From positions 119,533 through 183,532 of the forward strand of contig CACEFQ010000004.1 in assembly GCA_902558885.1 (NCBI GenBank): DNA of 64,000 bases, read 5' to 3'. The notes below the pieces were generated by a model. That model did not search any database. It saw only the letters and a program-made list of their open reading frames with translations, and was not told where the DNA came from. Each line of letters begins with the position of its first letter. Positions within the stretch are counted from its first letter, which is position 1. A program made the position numbers and the translations under genes. This stretch comes from an uncultured SAR116 cluster alpha proteobacterium (GTDB lineage: Bacteria > Pseudomonadota > Alphaproteobacteria > Puniceispirillales > Marisalimonadaceae). This document shows positions 1 to 10,186 of this stretch, one piece after another.

Positions 1-66
1 TGAATATTATAATTAGTGATATAAATCCTAAATTTACTAAAAGAATAAAAAGTATACCTTCTAAAT

Positions 67-79
67 CTATTCCACAGTA
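67..79. repeat. 13-nt direct copy of the glmS 3' end (ctattccacagta)
   Basis: Exact match to 1543..1555; on the minus strand reads ACT GTG GAA TAG (TVE*). Confidence 0.8.
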
Positions 80-81
80 TC

Positions 82-115
82 CCACTAGGTTTCCTATAAA
101 CTAACCACCTAGTGG
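82..115. repeat. Hairpin CCACTAGGT / ACCTAGTGG, 16-nt loop
   Basis: Perfect 9-bp inverted repeat 82..90 and 107..115. Confidence 0.7.
86..101. repeat. 16-nt sequence taggtttcctataaac, inverted copy of 1530..1545
   Basis: Exact reverse complement of gtttataggaaaccta at 1530..1545. Confidence 0.8.
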
Positions 116-263
116 AATTCCCTTTCCCACATCAAAGTCTACACTTTTCAATAGGGTAGCATCAGTTAAGTCGCACCCTTTCTTGTTGTCCCTTAAATTT
201 TTCTAATCAAAGACACCAAAGACAATTTGTATGTGGATTGCTGATTATTTTTAAAGTATTTTG

Positions 264-1358
264 TCAGTATACTTTGGTTTTGACAACTTTATAAAGTGGT
301 AAAAGACCACATTTCTCCTTAAATGTTTTATTTTTTTGCAACTCCCTCAAATCTCTAGAATGCAAATCGCTTTCAGCATCTTCTTTATGTTTCGCTAGAT
401 GCATTCTCTGGTAAATTTTGCCTTTTGTATCTATTTCAATAACATTACTTATAGATGTTATATTGAACCGATCTTCACCTATTTTCTCTATTCCTCTGAT
501 AGTTCGAAATTGACCCTCTAACAAATGAGTTCTTTTATTATCATCGTCTATCAAAACTATGGAGTGCCGCAAATATCCCTTTTTTAGACGGCGATCAGAG
601 GCGATATAACCGGCGTTAATTTTATGAGGTTCATGCACTAAATTTAAATTTTTAAAATATTCTATCGGTGTTCCGTCAGATCCAACGATTACAAACATTT
701 GAAAATTCCTAAGCGATATAAGCGTGTTGCCATTATTATGTCGGTCTACACCATTTGCGTGTGCCCAATCTATGCCATTTTTTTTAAGAGTTCCTCTCTT
801 ATACATAATTTCCACTCTTCTTTTTGAGAAATCTGTTAAAAACTTGTCCCTGTCAGGAAAATATTTTACATGAGACCATTTCCAAACTATCTCCCCAGAC
901 TTGTTAATCTCCCTTACCTCGTCTTCACCCTTATTTACCCAACCTCTGGTATAAATATAGTTTCCATTAGGAAGCATATCGATATCATGCGAGATAAATT
1001 CATCCTCAACTATTGTCTTTAACCTTCCATCTCTTCCAAGTATATATGCACCCTGCCTGGGCAAAACAAACAGGAATTGGTCAGTAGATTTAAGATATTT
1101 AATATCTGCACCTTTACATATATTACTAGTTACTTGCAGGAGTGTTTTTGGAAACTCCCATTCCCATATAACCTCACCATTCTTTGCAACTTCTACGATT
1201 CTATTTTTATTCGTAACTGTATCAACAAAAGCAAATGCTCGTTTGTCAGAAGATGGTTCACTGATAACAACATTAAATAATTTTTCATTAGCAAAAGCAC
1301 AAAAGTTGAAGCATAGAAAAAGAAAAATCACAAAAAATGATATTCTTTCAACTTTCAA
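264..1358 (-). CDS. Arylsulfotransferase (ASST)-like secreted beta-propeller protein
   Basis: Signal peptide-like N-terminus; repeated strands such as GEVIWEWEFP and GEIVWKWSH, and DWAHANGVDRHNNGNTLIS, typical of ASST-like propellers. Confidence 0.65.
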   Translation of the reverse strand: MKVERISFFVIFLFLCFNFCAFANEKLFNVVISEPSSDKRAFAFVDTVTNKNRIVEVAKNGEVIWEWEFPKTLLQVTSNICKGADIKYLKSTDQFLFVLPRQGAYILGRDGRLKTIVEDEFISHDIDMLPNGNYIYTRGWVNKGEDEVREINKSGEIVWKWSHVKYFPDRDKFLTDFSKRRVEIMYKRGTLKKNGIDWAHANGVDRHNNGNTLISLRNFQMFVIVGSDGTPIEYFKNLNLVHEPHKINAGYIASDRRLKKGYLRHSIVLIDDDNKRTHLLEGQFRTIRGIEKIGEDRFNITSISNVIEIDTKGKIYQRMHLAKHKEDAESDLHSRDLRELQKNKTFKEKCGLLPLYKVVKTKVY

Positions 1359-1542
1359 TTTTTTCTCCCAAAGATTATATTTTAGAAATATGGTATTTTA
1401 TAAAATTTGACTTTGCAAATTAAGAATATTGAATTTTATGGATTTTTTTAAAATACAAACACTCCAATAATTTAGTGTTCTAGTTTTTATAGAAATTGAA
1501 ACTAAACACCTGAAGTTGTAAATGATTTGGTTTATAGGAAAC

Positions 1543-3390
1543 CTATTCCACAGTAACTGATTTTGCTAAATTCCTTGGCTGATCAACATCAGTGCCTCTT
1601 TCATTAGCCACGTGATAAGCTAATAACTGAGCTGGAATTGCCATAAGAAATGGTGATAATAATGATTTAAAGTCAGTTTCAAAATTTGGTATTTCTATTT
1701 TGTAATGAGCAAAAGGAGCCTTTTTAATACAATCTCTATCTGCAATCAAAATAATTTTTGCACCTCTTGAGTAAGCTTCCTGCAGATTACTGATTGCTTT
1801 ATCTTCATTACCATCTGATACTAAAAACATAATTACTGGCACTTGGTCTTCTATAAGTGCAATTGGACCATGTTTCATTTCACCAGCTGCAAATCCTTCA
1901 GCATGAATATAACTAATTTCTTTGAGTTTCAATGCACCCTCTAATGCAAGAGGGTACAAAAGCCCCCTTCCAAGAAAGATTATGCTTTTTGCATTTTTTA
2001 TATTCTGAGCTACGGACTTTATTTCATTTTCCATATTTAACATTTCTGCAATAGCACTAGGCAATGAAAGTATATAAGAACAAATTTTTTGCAATTGTTC
2101 TTGTGTAACAATATTAAATTTTTTCCCAAGAGCAACAGCAATCATAAACAAAATAACTAACTGAGACGTAAAAGATTTTGTACTTGCTACCCCTATTTCT
2201 GCTCCTGCTCTAGTATATAAACTATAATTGGCTTCCCTATCTATTGTGCTACCTTCAACATTTACAATTGCATTAGTATTTAATCCAAGTTCTTTACCAT
2301 GCCTTAATGCCATAAGCGTATCCAAACTTTCACCAGACTGTGAAATTACTAACATAGCACTTTGACCAAAAACAGAAGGTTTTCGATATCTATATTCTGA
2401 TGCTAAATCAATTATAACTGGTAAATCAGCAAGTTGTTCTATCCAATATTTACCAACCATCGCAGCATAATAGCTTGTCCCAGCAGCAGATATGAGCAGT
2501 GTATTTTTATTTTTAAAACCTAATTTATTTAGATCTATGTTTATTTCATAGCTATTTTTGATAAAAGTTGAAATTATTTGAGGAATTACTGAAGGTTGTT
2601 CAAATATTTCCTTTTCCATAAAGTGTCTATAACCACCTTTTGTAATTAAACCAATTTCAGCTTTGATATTGATAATTTTTCTATCAACATTCTCTTCATT
2701 AATATTAAAAATCCTAACATTGTCCAAATCAATTAATGCATGATCACCGTCTTCTAGGTAAATTATCCTTTGCGTTAAATGATCTATTGAGTGAGCGTCT
2801 GATCCAACAAAATTCGATTTTTCACCTAAACCAATGGCTAAAGGTGATGAATTTCTTGATACAAAAAGTTCATTTGGAAAGTCTAAACTCATTGCAACAA
2901 AAGCAAATGCACCTTTTATATCTTTTAAGACAAGTCTACCTGCTTGCAAAAAGTTATTTCCTAATTTTATATATTTCATAAAAAGATGTGGCAATACCTC
3001 AGTGTCTGTCTGACTTTTAAAAACATATCCATCTGAAATAAGTTGATTTTTTATAGATTCATAATTTTCAATAATCCCATTATGAACAACAGCTACTTTA
3101 GATTCGCTAGTCAATGGATGAGCATTTTTAACATTAACATTTCCATGTGTAGCCCACCTTGTATGACCAATAGCTATTGAAGAATCGGATTGTAAATTTG
3201 CTTTGGATACTTTACTTAACTCTTCAATTAAATTTATTAATTTACCTTCTGATTTAATAGTATGGAGGGCTCCACCTGAAACTGAAGCAATACCAGCAGA
3301 ATCATAACCTCTATATTCAAGTTTTTTTAATCCTTCAACAACGAGATCACTTGCATTCTGTTTTCCGATTACTGCAACAACACCGCACAT
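1543..3390 (-). CDS. glmS: Glutamine--fructose-6-phosphate aminotransferase (isomerizing)
   Basis: MCGVVAVIG N-terminus with catalytic Cys, SIS domains, C-term DQPRNLAKSVTVE; start trimmed from 3432 to the Met before Cys. Confidence 0.97.
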   Translation of the reverse strand: MCGVVAVIGKQNASDLVVEGLKKLEYRGYDSAGIASVSGGALHTIKSEGKLINLIEELSKVSKANLQSDSSIAIGHTRWATHGNVNVKNAHPLTSESKVAVVHNGIIENYESIKNQLISDGYVFKSQTDTEVLPHLFMKYIKLGNNFLQAGRLVLKDIKGAFAFVAMSLDFPNELFVSRNSSPLAIGLGEKSNFVGSDAHSIDHLTQRIIYLEDGDHALIDLDNVRIFNINEENVDRKIINIKAEIGLITKGGYRHFMEKEIFEQPSVIPQIISTFIKNSYEINIDLNKLGFKNKNTLLISAAGTSYYAAMVGKYWIEQLADLPVIIDLASEYRYRKPSVFGQSAMLVISQSGESLDTLMALRHGKELGLNTNAIVNVEGSTIDREANYSLYTRAGAEIGVASTKSFTSQLVILFMIAVALGKKFNIVTQEQLQKICSYILSLPSAIAEMLNMENEIKSVAQNIKNAKSIIFLGRGLLYPLALEGALKLKEISYIHAEGFAAGEMKHGPIALIEDQVPVIMFLVSDGNEDKAISNLQEAYSRGAKIILIADRDCIKKAPFAHYKIEIPNFETDFKSLLSPFLMAIPAQLLAYHVANERGTDVDQPRNLAKSVTVE

Positions 3391-3482
3391 TTTGTACCCC
3401 TTTTTATAAAGTTTAATTAATATAATTTTCAACGTAAATTTTAAAGCTTTATATTTGCAAACTTAAGAGATATAACATTTTT

Positions 3483-4772
3483 ATGGAAATTTGTTCAATT
3501 ATATTAAGTGCAGGAAAAGGAAGTAGGATGCTATCAAGTATACCTAAACCTTTACATTTAATTTCTGGGAAGACTATGCTTCAATGGGTCATTGACGCTA
3601 ATAAATCTGCTGGAATAAAAAAATCGGTAATTGTTATCCCAAAAGAATTTGATAAATTAGAAATAAATAATTACATGATCAAGGCAATCCAAAAAAAGCC
3701 TTTGGGCACAGGTGATGCTGTTAAAAAGGGGATTGCTTTGCTCAAAAACTTTGAGGGTGTTGTACTTATATGTTTTGCAGATACTCCCTTTATATCTTCT
3801 AAGACACTTAAAAAAATTGTGAAATCTTTTAATAATGGTAATGATCTGGTACTAACAGGCTTTAAAAAAAATGAGAAGAATAAATATGGCAAAATAATTT
3901 TTGATCAAAAGAAAAAACCTTGTGAAATTTTGGAATATAAAGACACCAAAAACAAAAAAATAAATTCAAATTTCTGTAACGGTGGAATTATGGGAATACA
4001 TAGTTCTTGTCTAAAACACCTAGATAAAATTAAAAAAAATTCACTTTCAGGAGAATATTACCTAACAGATATTGTAAAGATTTTGAGTAATGAAAATAAA
4101 AAAATAACATTTATTGAAATTGATGAAGAAGAGATAATAGGAATTAACAGTCAACTAGACTTGTCAATTGCAGAGAGTATTTCGCAAAATTTAATCCGTA
4201 AGAAGGCTATGATGAATGGGGTCAGGTTAATTGACCCTAATTCTACCTTTATTAATCATGATACAAAATTTGGTAAAGATGTAATAGTACAACCTAATGT
4301 GGTATTTGGAAACAATGTAGTTATCGAATCATTTGTTGAAATTAAATCTTTTTCACACATAGAAGAATGTAGAATTAAAAAAGGTTCAAAAATCGGACCT
4401 TTTGCAAGGATTAGAGGTGGAACTATTATTGGGGAGAAATCTAAAGTTGGTAATTTTGTTGAAATCAAAAAAAGTAACATATCCGAAAAAGTTAAAATTA
4501 ATCACTTGTCATATGTTGGTGACACTGAAATAGGATCTTCAACTAATATCGGGGCCGGTACAATTACATGTAATTTCGATGGCAAAAATAAAAATAAAAC
4601 AAAAATAGGCAAAAATTCTTTTGTTGGCTCAAACTCAACAATTATAGCTCCAATTAAAATAGGTGACAACGTGACAATGGGTGCAGGAAGTGTTTTTAAT
4701 AAAAATGTACCTAATAATTATCTTTCAATTGGTAGAGCCTATCAAATAAATAAAAAAAATAAAAAAAATTAA
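3483..4772 (+). CDS. glmU: Bifunctional UDP-N-acetylglucosamine pyrophosphorylase / GlcN-1-P acetyltransferase
   Basis: LSAGKGSRM nucleotidyltransferase motif and C-terminal left-handed beta-helix hexapeptides. Confidence 0.96.
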   Translation: MEICSIILSAGKGSRMLSSIPKPLHLISGKTMLQWVIDANKSAGIKKSVIVIPKEFDKLEINNYMIKAIQKKPLGTGDAVKKGIALLKNFEGVVLICFADTPFISSKTLKKIVKSFNNGNDLVLTGFKKNEKNKYGKIIFDQKKKPCEILEYKDTKNKKINSNFCNGGIMGIHSSCLKHLDKIKKNSLSGEYYLTDIVKILSNENKKITFIEIDEEEIIGINSQLDLSIAESISQNLIRKKAMMNGVRLIDPNSTFINHDTKFGKDVIVQPNVVFGNNVVIESFVEIKSFSHIEECRIKKGSKIGPFARIRGGTIIGEKSKVGNFVEIKKSNISEKVKINHLSYVGDTEIGSSTNIGAGTITCNFDGKNKNKTKIGKNSFVGSNSTIIAPIKIGDNVTMGAGSVFNKNVPNNYLSIGRAYQINKKNKKN

Positions 4773-5569
4773 TAACCTCTGTGAGACAAACGATTATGTT
4801 TAAATAATCCTGGGGTAATAAGGATTTTAAATTGATTGTTTCTCCACCAAGAATTATTTAACTCGATTTCAATGTTTTTAAAACCATTAATGTGTTTTTT
4901 TGATTTAGTTTGTTCTGCTTTTTTTATGATTGTTTCTAAAAATTCATCTCGATCAACTAATATTGCTAAATTAGCCCAAGTCAAAACAGAACTAGGTACC
5001 AAATAAAACCTCTCATATATTTTTTTCACAATTTCAGGATGAATTTTATCAGGCTCTTTATGATAATAAGTAGAAGTCCCAATAAGTCTGTGGGCTTTTA
5101 GAGGTCTAAAGAATCTTTTAGTTCTTGAAATGAAATTATCTGACCAATAGTTTTTGTACTTTATTAATCCTACAAAGGGTTCACCTGGGTTTGTTCTACT
5201 CCTTAATCTAACTTGAATAAACTTATATTTAATTAATAAATTTATTGATTTTTTTAATTGTGAATAAGTTTCTTTTTCATTCTCAACTAATTCCAAATCA
5301 TTTTCCAACAATAAAATTGGGCCTTTAGGCATTTCTTTAGCAAGTTTTTTAAAACCACCAAGAATACCCAAATTTTCTTTGATTAATATTGGTTTATAAT
5401 TATATTTTTCAACAATTTTTATACCCTCTTCTTTATATTCTGGTAAACAAACAAATTTATGTTTTGTCATATTCGAAAGACCATTTTTTTTATAGGAATG
5501 TAAAGAGTTTTCTAAACTATCATATCCTCTCCAACTCAAAATTCCTATTGCAAAAGATAACTTTTTCAT
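4769..5569 (-). CDS. Glycosyltransferase-like protein
   Basis: GT-A-like start (FAIGILSWRGYDSLENSLHSY) and LLLENDLELV acidic motif. Confidence 0.5.
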   Translation of the reverse strand: MKKLSFAIGILSWRGYDSLENSLHSYKKNGLSNMTKHKFVCLPEYKEEGIKIVEKYNYKPILIKENLGILGGFKKLAKEMPKGPILLLENDLELVENEKETYSQLKKSINLLIKYKFIQVRLRSRTNPGEPFVGLIKYKNYWSDNFISRTKRFFRPLKAHRLIGTSTYYHKEPDKIHPEIVKKIYERFYLVPSSVLTWANLAILVDRDEFLETIIKKAEQTKSKKHINGFKNIEIELNNSWWRNNQFKILITPGLFKHNRLSHRGY

Positions 5570-5584
5570 AAATGTAGCACTAAG

Positions 5585-6568
5585 TTAATTTTTTAAAATT
5601 CGATTCTCAAATTCTCGTAAACGTCTATAAACGCTTGCTAACTCAATAATTGTTGGCCACGCTCTTAGCAAATATTGCATAGAACCTTCAACTCTACCAA
5701 ATGCTCTTATTATTTGTTGCATTACACCAAGAGTGACAACTCCTGCAACTATAGCTGGAGCTAAAAAAACATAAGCAGACAAAACATTAGCTTGCATATA
5801 AGCCATTCGTCCAATATTGAAGTACAAATATCTAATAAAACTAAAAAAATGTATAGATCTGACATCTTCAAATAATTCTTCAATTTTTTTAGGACGAACA
5901 GTATTATCATCTTCGGCAATAACAAGGAGCTTTCTGTATGCAGCCTCCTTTTTTTGCAGATCATATTCAACACCAACAAGTCTTAAAATCCATCCAAGTC
6001 CAATTAAAAAAATTGTACCTCCGATTGTCCATAACAGAGCACCAGTTATTAATCCATATTCCCAATCTCCAAAAAAATATATTGGTATACCTACTGACAA
6101 CCCTAATAAAATTGGAATAAATTGAATAAGAACCATTATTGATTCTATCAAACTTGTGCCTAATGATTCCATTATGCGCGAGAATTTAATTGTATCTTCT
6201 TGAACTCTTTGTGCCGCACCTTCAATTTTAGATGCTTTATCATACACAGAGTGATACCACTCAACCATAGCAGTTCGCCATCTAAAGAGATAATGTGCAG
6301 TAAAAAAAATCATCACAACATATACTGAAACATAAAGCCCTGCTAATGAGATAAATGAAAACAAACTATCCCAATACTCTTGCATTGTAATTGAATTGGG
6401 CTTAGATAGAGCTTTTTGAATCATATCATAAAACTTACCAAACCATTCGTTAATTTTAACATCAATTTTAACCTGAACCCATAAAGATGATAATATTATA
6501 AATGATCCCAACCAAGACCATAAAAACCATTTTTTTAATTTGAAGAACCTAAACATTTCTAACCTCAA
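5585..6568 (-). CDS. SbmA/BacA-family peptide transporter-like membrane protein
   Basis: WxNxWxGxFYDxxQ-like start, RWRTAMVEWYHS motif, GAAQRVQEDT, multiple TM segments. Confidence 0.8.
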   Translation of the reverse strand: MRLEMFRFFKLKKWFLWSWLGSFIILSSLWVQVKIDVKINEWFGKFYDMIQKALSKPNSITMQEYWDSLFSFISLAGLYVSVYVVMIFFTAHYLFRWRTAMVEWYHSVYDKASKIEGAAQRVQEDTIKFSRIMESLGTSLIESIMVLIQFIPILLGLSVGIPIYFFGDWEYGLITGALLWTIGGTIFLIGLGWILRLVGVEYDLQKKEAAYRKLLVIAEDDNTVRPKKIEELFEDVRSIHFFSFIRYLYFNIGRMAYMQANVLSAYVFLAPAIVAGVVTLGVMQQIIRAFGRVEGSMQYLLRAWPTIIELASVYRRLREFENRILKN

Positions 6569-6585
6569 TATTCATAATGATGTTG

Positions 6586-7713
6586 TTATAAAATTTCTTT
6601 ATCATGAATATTAATACTTGATACTATTCCTAAACCGATTAACACAGTTAACATTGAAGTACCTCCATAACTTATCAATGGAAGTGGTGCTCCTACAACA
6701 GGCAACAATCCACATACCATTCCAATATTCAAACTTAAGTATAAAAATAACAAAAAACCTATTCCAAATGTAACTATTTTTGAAAACAGAGATTTAACTC
6801 TAAAAGAAATTTTCATAATAGAAATTATTAGAACACAAAATATTAATATAATAAAGATTGATCCTAAAAATCCAAGTTCTTCTGAAATCAATGTAAAAAT
6901 GAAATCTGTATGTTTTTCAGGTAAGTAATTTAATCTACTTTGACTTCCTAATAAATAACCCTTTCCAAAAAATCCACCAGAACCAATAGCAATTTTTGAT
7001 TGTATAATCTGGTATCCACTTCCTAAACTATCAATTTCAGGATTTAGAAAGACTAAAATCCTGTCCTTTTGATAATCATAGAGTTGATTCCAGATAAAAG
7101 GAACTGAAGAAGCTAAAAGAATAAAACATGTTATTACAAATTTCATTGAAATTCCTACAAAGAATAAAATTGCTAACCCTAATAAAATTATCGTTAACCC
7201 TGTCCCTAAATCTGGTTGAGAAATTACTAAAAATCCAGGTAAAATAATTAAAATAAGAGGAAGGATATAAGTTTTAAGTTTATCTAACTCAATCCTTGAA
7301 ATATGGTCAAAATATCTCCCAAGAATCAAAATCAAAGCTAGTTTCATAACTTCAGAAGGTTGAAAATTAAATCCCCCTAGTGTGATCCATCTTTGAACAT
7401 CTCCAGTACCAATAAATTTTACTAGGATTAAACTTAGCATCCCTATAACAAATGACATAACACTTAATTTAAAAAAAATATCATGAGGTAAAAAAGCTAA
7501 AATTAACATTAAGAAAATTCCTAAAATTAATCTAATTAAATGATTTTTAGCCCAAGGGTCCCAATGCCCACCTGCTGCAGAATATAAAGAAACAACCCCA
7601 ACAAAACCAAGTAAAATCACACTCATGATAATAAACAAATTTAGCTTTGACAATTTTGAAAAAAATATGGAACCAAAGCTTTTTTCAGAAAATTTATTTA
7701 ATTTATAATTCAT
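6586..7713 (-). CDS. rodA: Rod shape-determining SEDS glycosyltransferase RodA
   Basis: FtsW/RodA/SpoVE family; GSGGFFGKGYLLGSQSRLNYLPEKHTDFIF and PLPLISYGGTS. Confidence 0.95.
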   Translation of the reverse strand: MNYKLNKFSEKSFGSIFFSKLSKLNLFIIMSVILLGFVGVVSLYSAAGGHWDPWAKNHLIRLILGIFLMLILAFLPHDIFFKLSVMSFVIGMLSLILVKFIGTGDVQRWITLGGFNFQPSEVMKLALILILGRYFDHISRIELDKLKTYILPLILIILPGFLVISQPDLGTGLTIILLGLAILFFVGISMKFVITCFILLASSVPFIWNQLYDYQKDRILVFLNPEIDSLGSGYQIIQSKIAIGSGGFFGKGYLLGSQSRLNYLPEKHTDFIFTLISEELGFLGSIFIILIFCVLIISIMKISFRVKSLFSKIVTFGIGFLLFLYLSLNIGMVCGLLPVVGAPLPLISYGGTSMLTVLIGLGIVSSINIHDKEIL

Positions 7714-7726
7714 TTAATTAGGCACT

Positions 7727-9658
7727 TTAAACTTTAAAAATATACTTAAATATATCTCTTGCTATTGGAGCAGCAACAGATGAACCACTTCCTCCATGTT
7801 CCACTACTACTGTTATTGCATATTTTGGTTTTGAAGCAGGCGCATAACCGACAAATAATGCATGATCTCTTTTTTTCCAAGGTCTATCTTCATTTTTAAT
7901 TAGGCCCTTTTCTCTTTCTGCTTCAGATATTCTTACCACTTGAACAGTCCCAGTTTTTCCAGCCATTTCAATTTTTTTTGAACCAATTTTATATTTTCTT
8001 GCAGTTCCATTAATTCCTGTAACAACCTTTTCCATAGATTTTTTGACAAAATCTAAGTGCTGAGAATTTATTTTCAAAAGATCAAATCTATTTTGGTTTT
8101 TATTCATTATTAATGTTGGGGTGATTGAAAAATTACCATTAGCTATTCTTGATACCATTGTTGTTAACTGTAGAGGAGTAGTAAGTAAATATCCTTGACC
8201 AATAGATGCATTTAATGTTTCACCCATTGACCATTGTAATCCATCACGTTTAAGCTTCCATTTAATATTTGGGACGACACCTTTAGACTTGCTATTAATT
8301 TCAACATCATAAGATTGACCCAAGCCTAGTTTTTTCATCATCAATGCTATTTTATCAATTCCAATCTTTAAACCTAATTCGTAAAAATAAACGTCACATG
8401 ATTGTTCAATTGCTTCCATCAAATTTAATTTTCCGTGACCATCTTTAGCCCAGCAATGAAATGAGCTAGAACCTATTTCTTTTAGACCATTACAGTAGAA
8501 CTTAGTATTATAATCAATTATACCATGTTCTAAAGCTGCAAGTGCAACAGCCATTTTTATTGTTGAACCTGGTGGATAAACACCAGACATACTTCTATTT
8601 AAAAGAGGTGATCTAGAATTATTTTTAAGATTATTCCATGCATTAATATCTAAATCGTTTGAAAAAATGTTTGGGTCATATCCAGGACTAGATACAGAAC
8701 ATAAAATTTCTCCATTTTCAATATCCATTACAATAAGTGAACCAGATTGTGGGTTTACAATTCTATTCTTCTTATCTTTATAAAGATAATCTGTACCATC
8801 AAAATTTATATTTTTTGTCTTTTTAATTTGTTTCTTGATGTTATCATTTTTTAAAGAAATTAATGTATTGTTACCTCTTTCAAACCTCTCAATTGCGAAA
8901 GCTTGAAGCCCCATATCTAATGATGTTTGTATATCATTTCCTGCTATGGTATTTTCGTAAATTTGTGATGCAATTATGTGACCTTTAGATGTTACCTCAT
9001 TTCTTTTTCTACCAAACTTTCCTCTTAAATCTTTATCAAAAAATTGTTCTAGACCAGTCTTTCCTACTTCAAGCCAGGCAGTATTGGGTTTAATTTTTAT
9101 ATCACTATCTTTTTCAGAATATGGTCCAACATAACCTGTAATATGACCTGCAATAATACCTTGAGGATAAACTCTTTTCTTAGTCATTAAAAAGCTTACT
9201 TCAGGAAATTCAATACTTCTAACAGCTAATTTTGAAACATCTTTTTGTGATAACTTTTTAGTTATCAAAATTTCTTCAGCAAAACTTTTTTTATTAGATT
9301 TTATTTCTTCATAAAAGTTATTTAAATCTTTCTGATTAATATTAACAATTGTTAAAATTCTTTTTATTACATCATCTACGTTTACATTTTTGTTCCATTT
9401 AAGGACTAAAGAAAACCCATCCATATTACCTGCAAGTAATCTCATTTTGCGATCTAATATTCGACCCCTTTCAGGGGGTATCATGTGAAAATTGAATTGA
9501 TTATTATCTGAAAGTTTCTCATATTTTCTATTTTCTATCATTTGTAAATCAAAAAATCTCCAACCTATTGAACCAACTACTACTCCCTTGAATATTGATA
9601 ATAAAAAAAATCTTTTTGAGATTGTTTTTTCTAGATTTTTTTGACTTTTATTTTTCAT
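7727..9658 (-). CDS. mrdA: Penicillin-binding protein 2
   Basis: Transpeptidase SxxK (GSTIKMA), KTGTVQ motif; next to rodA. Confidence 0.95.
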   Translation of the reverse strand: MKNKSQKNLEKTISKRFFLLSIFKGVVVGSIGWRFFDLQMIENRKYEKLSDNNQFNFHMIPPERGRILDRKMRLLAGNMDGFSLVLKWNKNVNVDDVIKRILTIVNINQKDLNNFYEEIKSNKKSFAEEILITKKLSQKDVSKLAVRSIEFPEVSFLMTKKRVYPQGIIAGHITGYVGPYSEKDSDIKIKPNTAWLEVGKTGLEQFFDKDLRGKFGRKRNEVTSKGHIIASQIYENTIAGNDIQTSLDMGLQAFAIERFERGNNTLISLKNDNIKKQIKKTKNINFDGTDYLYKDKKNRIVNPQSGSLIVMDIENGEILCSVSSPGYDPNIFSNDLDINAWNNLKNNSRSPLLNRSMSGVYPPGSTIKMAVALAALEHGIIDYNTKFYCNGLKEIGSSSFHCWAKDGHGKLNLMEAIEQSCDVYFYELGLKIGIDKIALMMKKLGLGQSYDVEINSKSKGVVPNIKWKLKRDGLQWSMGETLNASIGQGYLLTTPLQLTTMVSRIANGNFSITPTLIMNKNQNRFDLLKINSQHLDFVKKSMEKVVTGINGTARKYKIGSKKIEMAGKTGTVQVVRISEAEREKGLIKNEDRPWKKRDHALFVGYAPASKPKYAITVVVEHGGSGSSVAAPIARDIFKYIFKV

Positions 9659-9661
9659 GAG

Positions 9662-10186
9662 CTAACTTTTAATTAATCGAAACACAAAACTAAAAAAATT
9701 TATACTAGTTTTTATAATGGGATAGAGTATTAAAGTAATTCCTATGTGAAAGAAAATAGGACTTAATTCAATTAAAGAAAAACTTATTATCAAATTAAAT
9801 AAAAAAACAATGCCAAATGAAAAAATAAATATTATTGTAAAATATATCCATTCTTCTTGATTCTTTTTATTAATCTTTTCCAAAATCATATTCTCCGTAA
9901 AATATTTAAATAAGAGAAGAAAGATTGAAGTGGTTCCCAGATTATTTCCAATCATTATGTCATGCAAAAAACCTGTAAAGAATAAAATCATGTTGGATGG
10001 ATTTACATTAAATCTAACTATGCACAAGTAAATTACTATTGATATTAAACTTGGAGTTGAAATTTCAAACATTGAAAAAAAACTCAAGGATTTTTGAAAA
10101 TTCAATATACATAATAAAAAAACAAAAAATAAAATGGTTATTGAAAATTTATATAAATTGTAAAAATTTTTGTTGTCTTTTATCAA
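9662..10186 (-). CDS. mreD: Rod shape-determining protein MreD
   Basis: Multi-TM protein between mreC and mrdA; FFTGFLHDIMIGNNLGTTSIFLL. Confidence 0.85.
   Translation of the reverse strand: MIKDNKNFYNLYKFSITILFFVFLLCILNFQKSLSFFSMFEISTPSLISIVIYLCIVRFNVNPSNMILFFTGFLHDIMIGNNLGTTSIFLLLFKYFTENMILEKINKKNQEEWIYFTIIFIFSFGIVFLFNLIISFSLIELSPIFFHIGITLILYPIIKTSINFFSFVFRLIKS

Noticed and set aside
2736-2981. ORF on + inside glmS
   Set aside because: Antisense to a well-supported gene; no recognisable product.
5817-6125. Overlapping + ORFs inside the SbmA/BacA-like gene
   Set aside because: Antisense shadow ORFs of a conserved coding frame.
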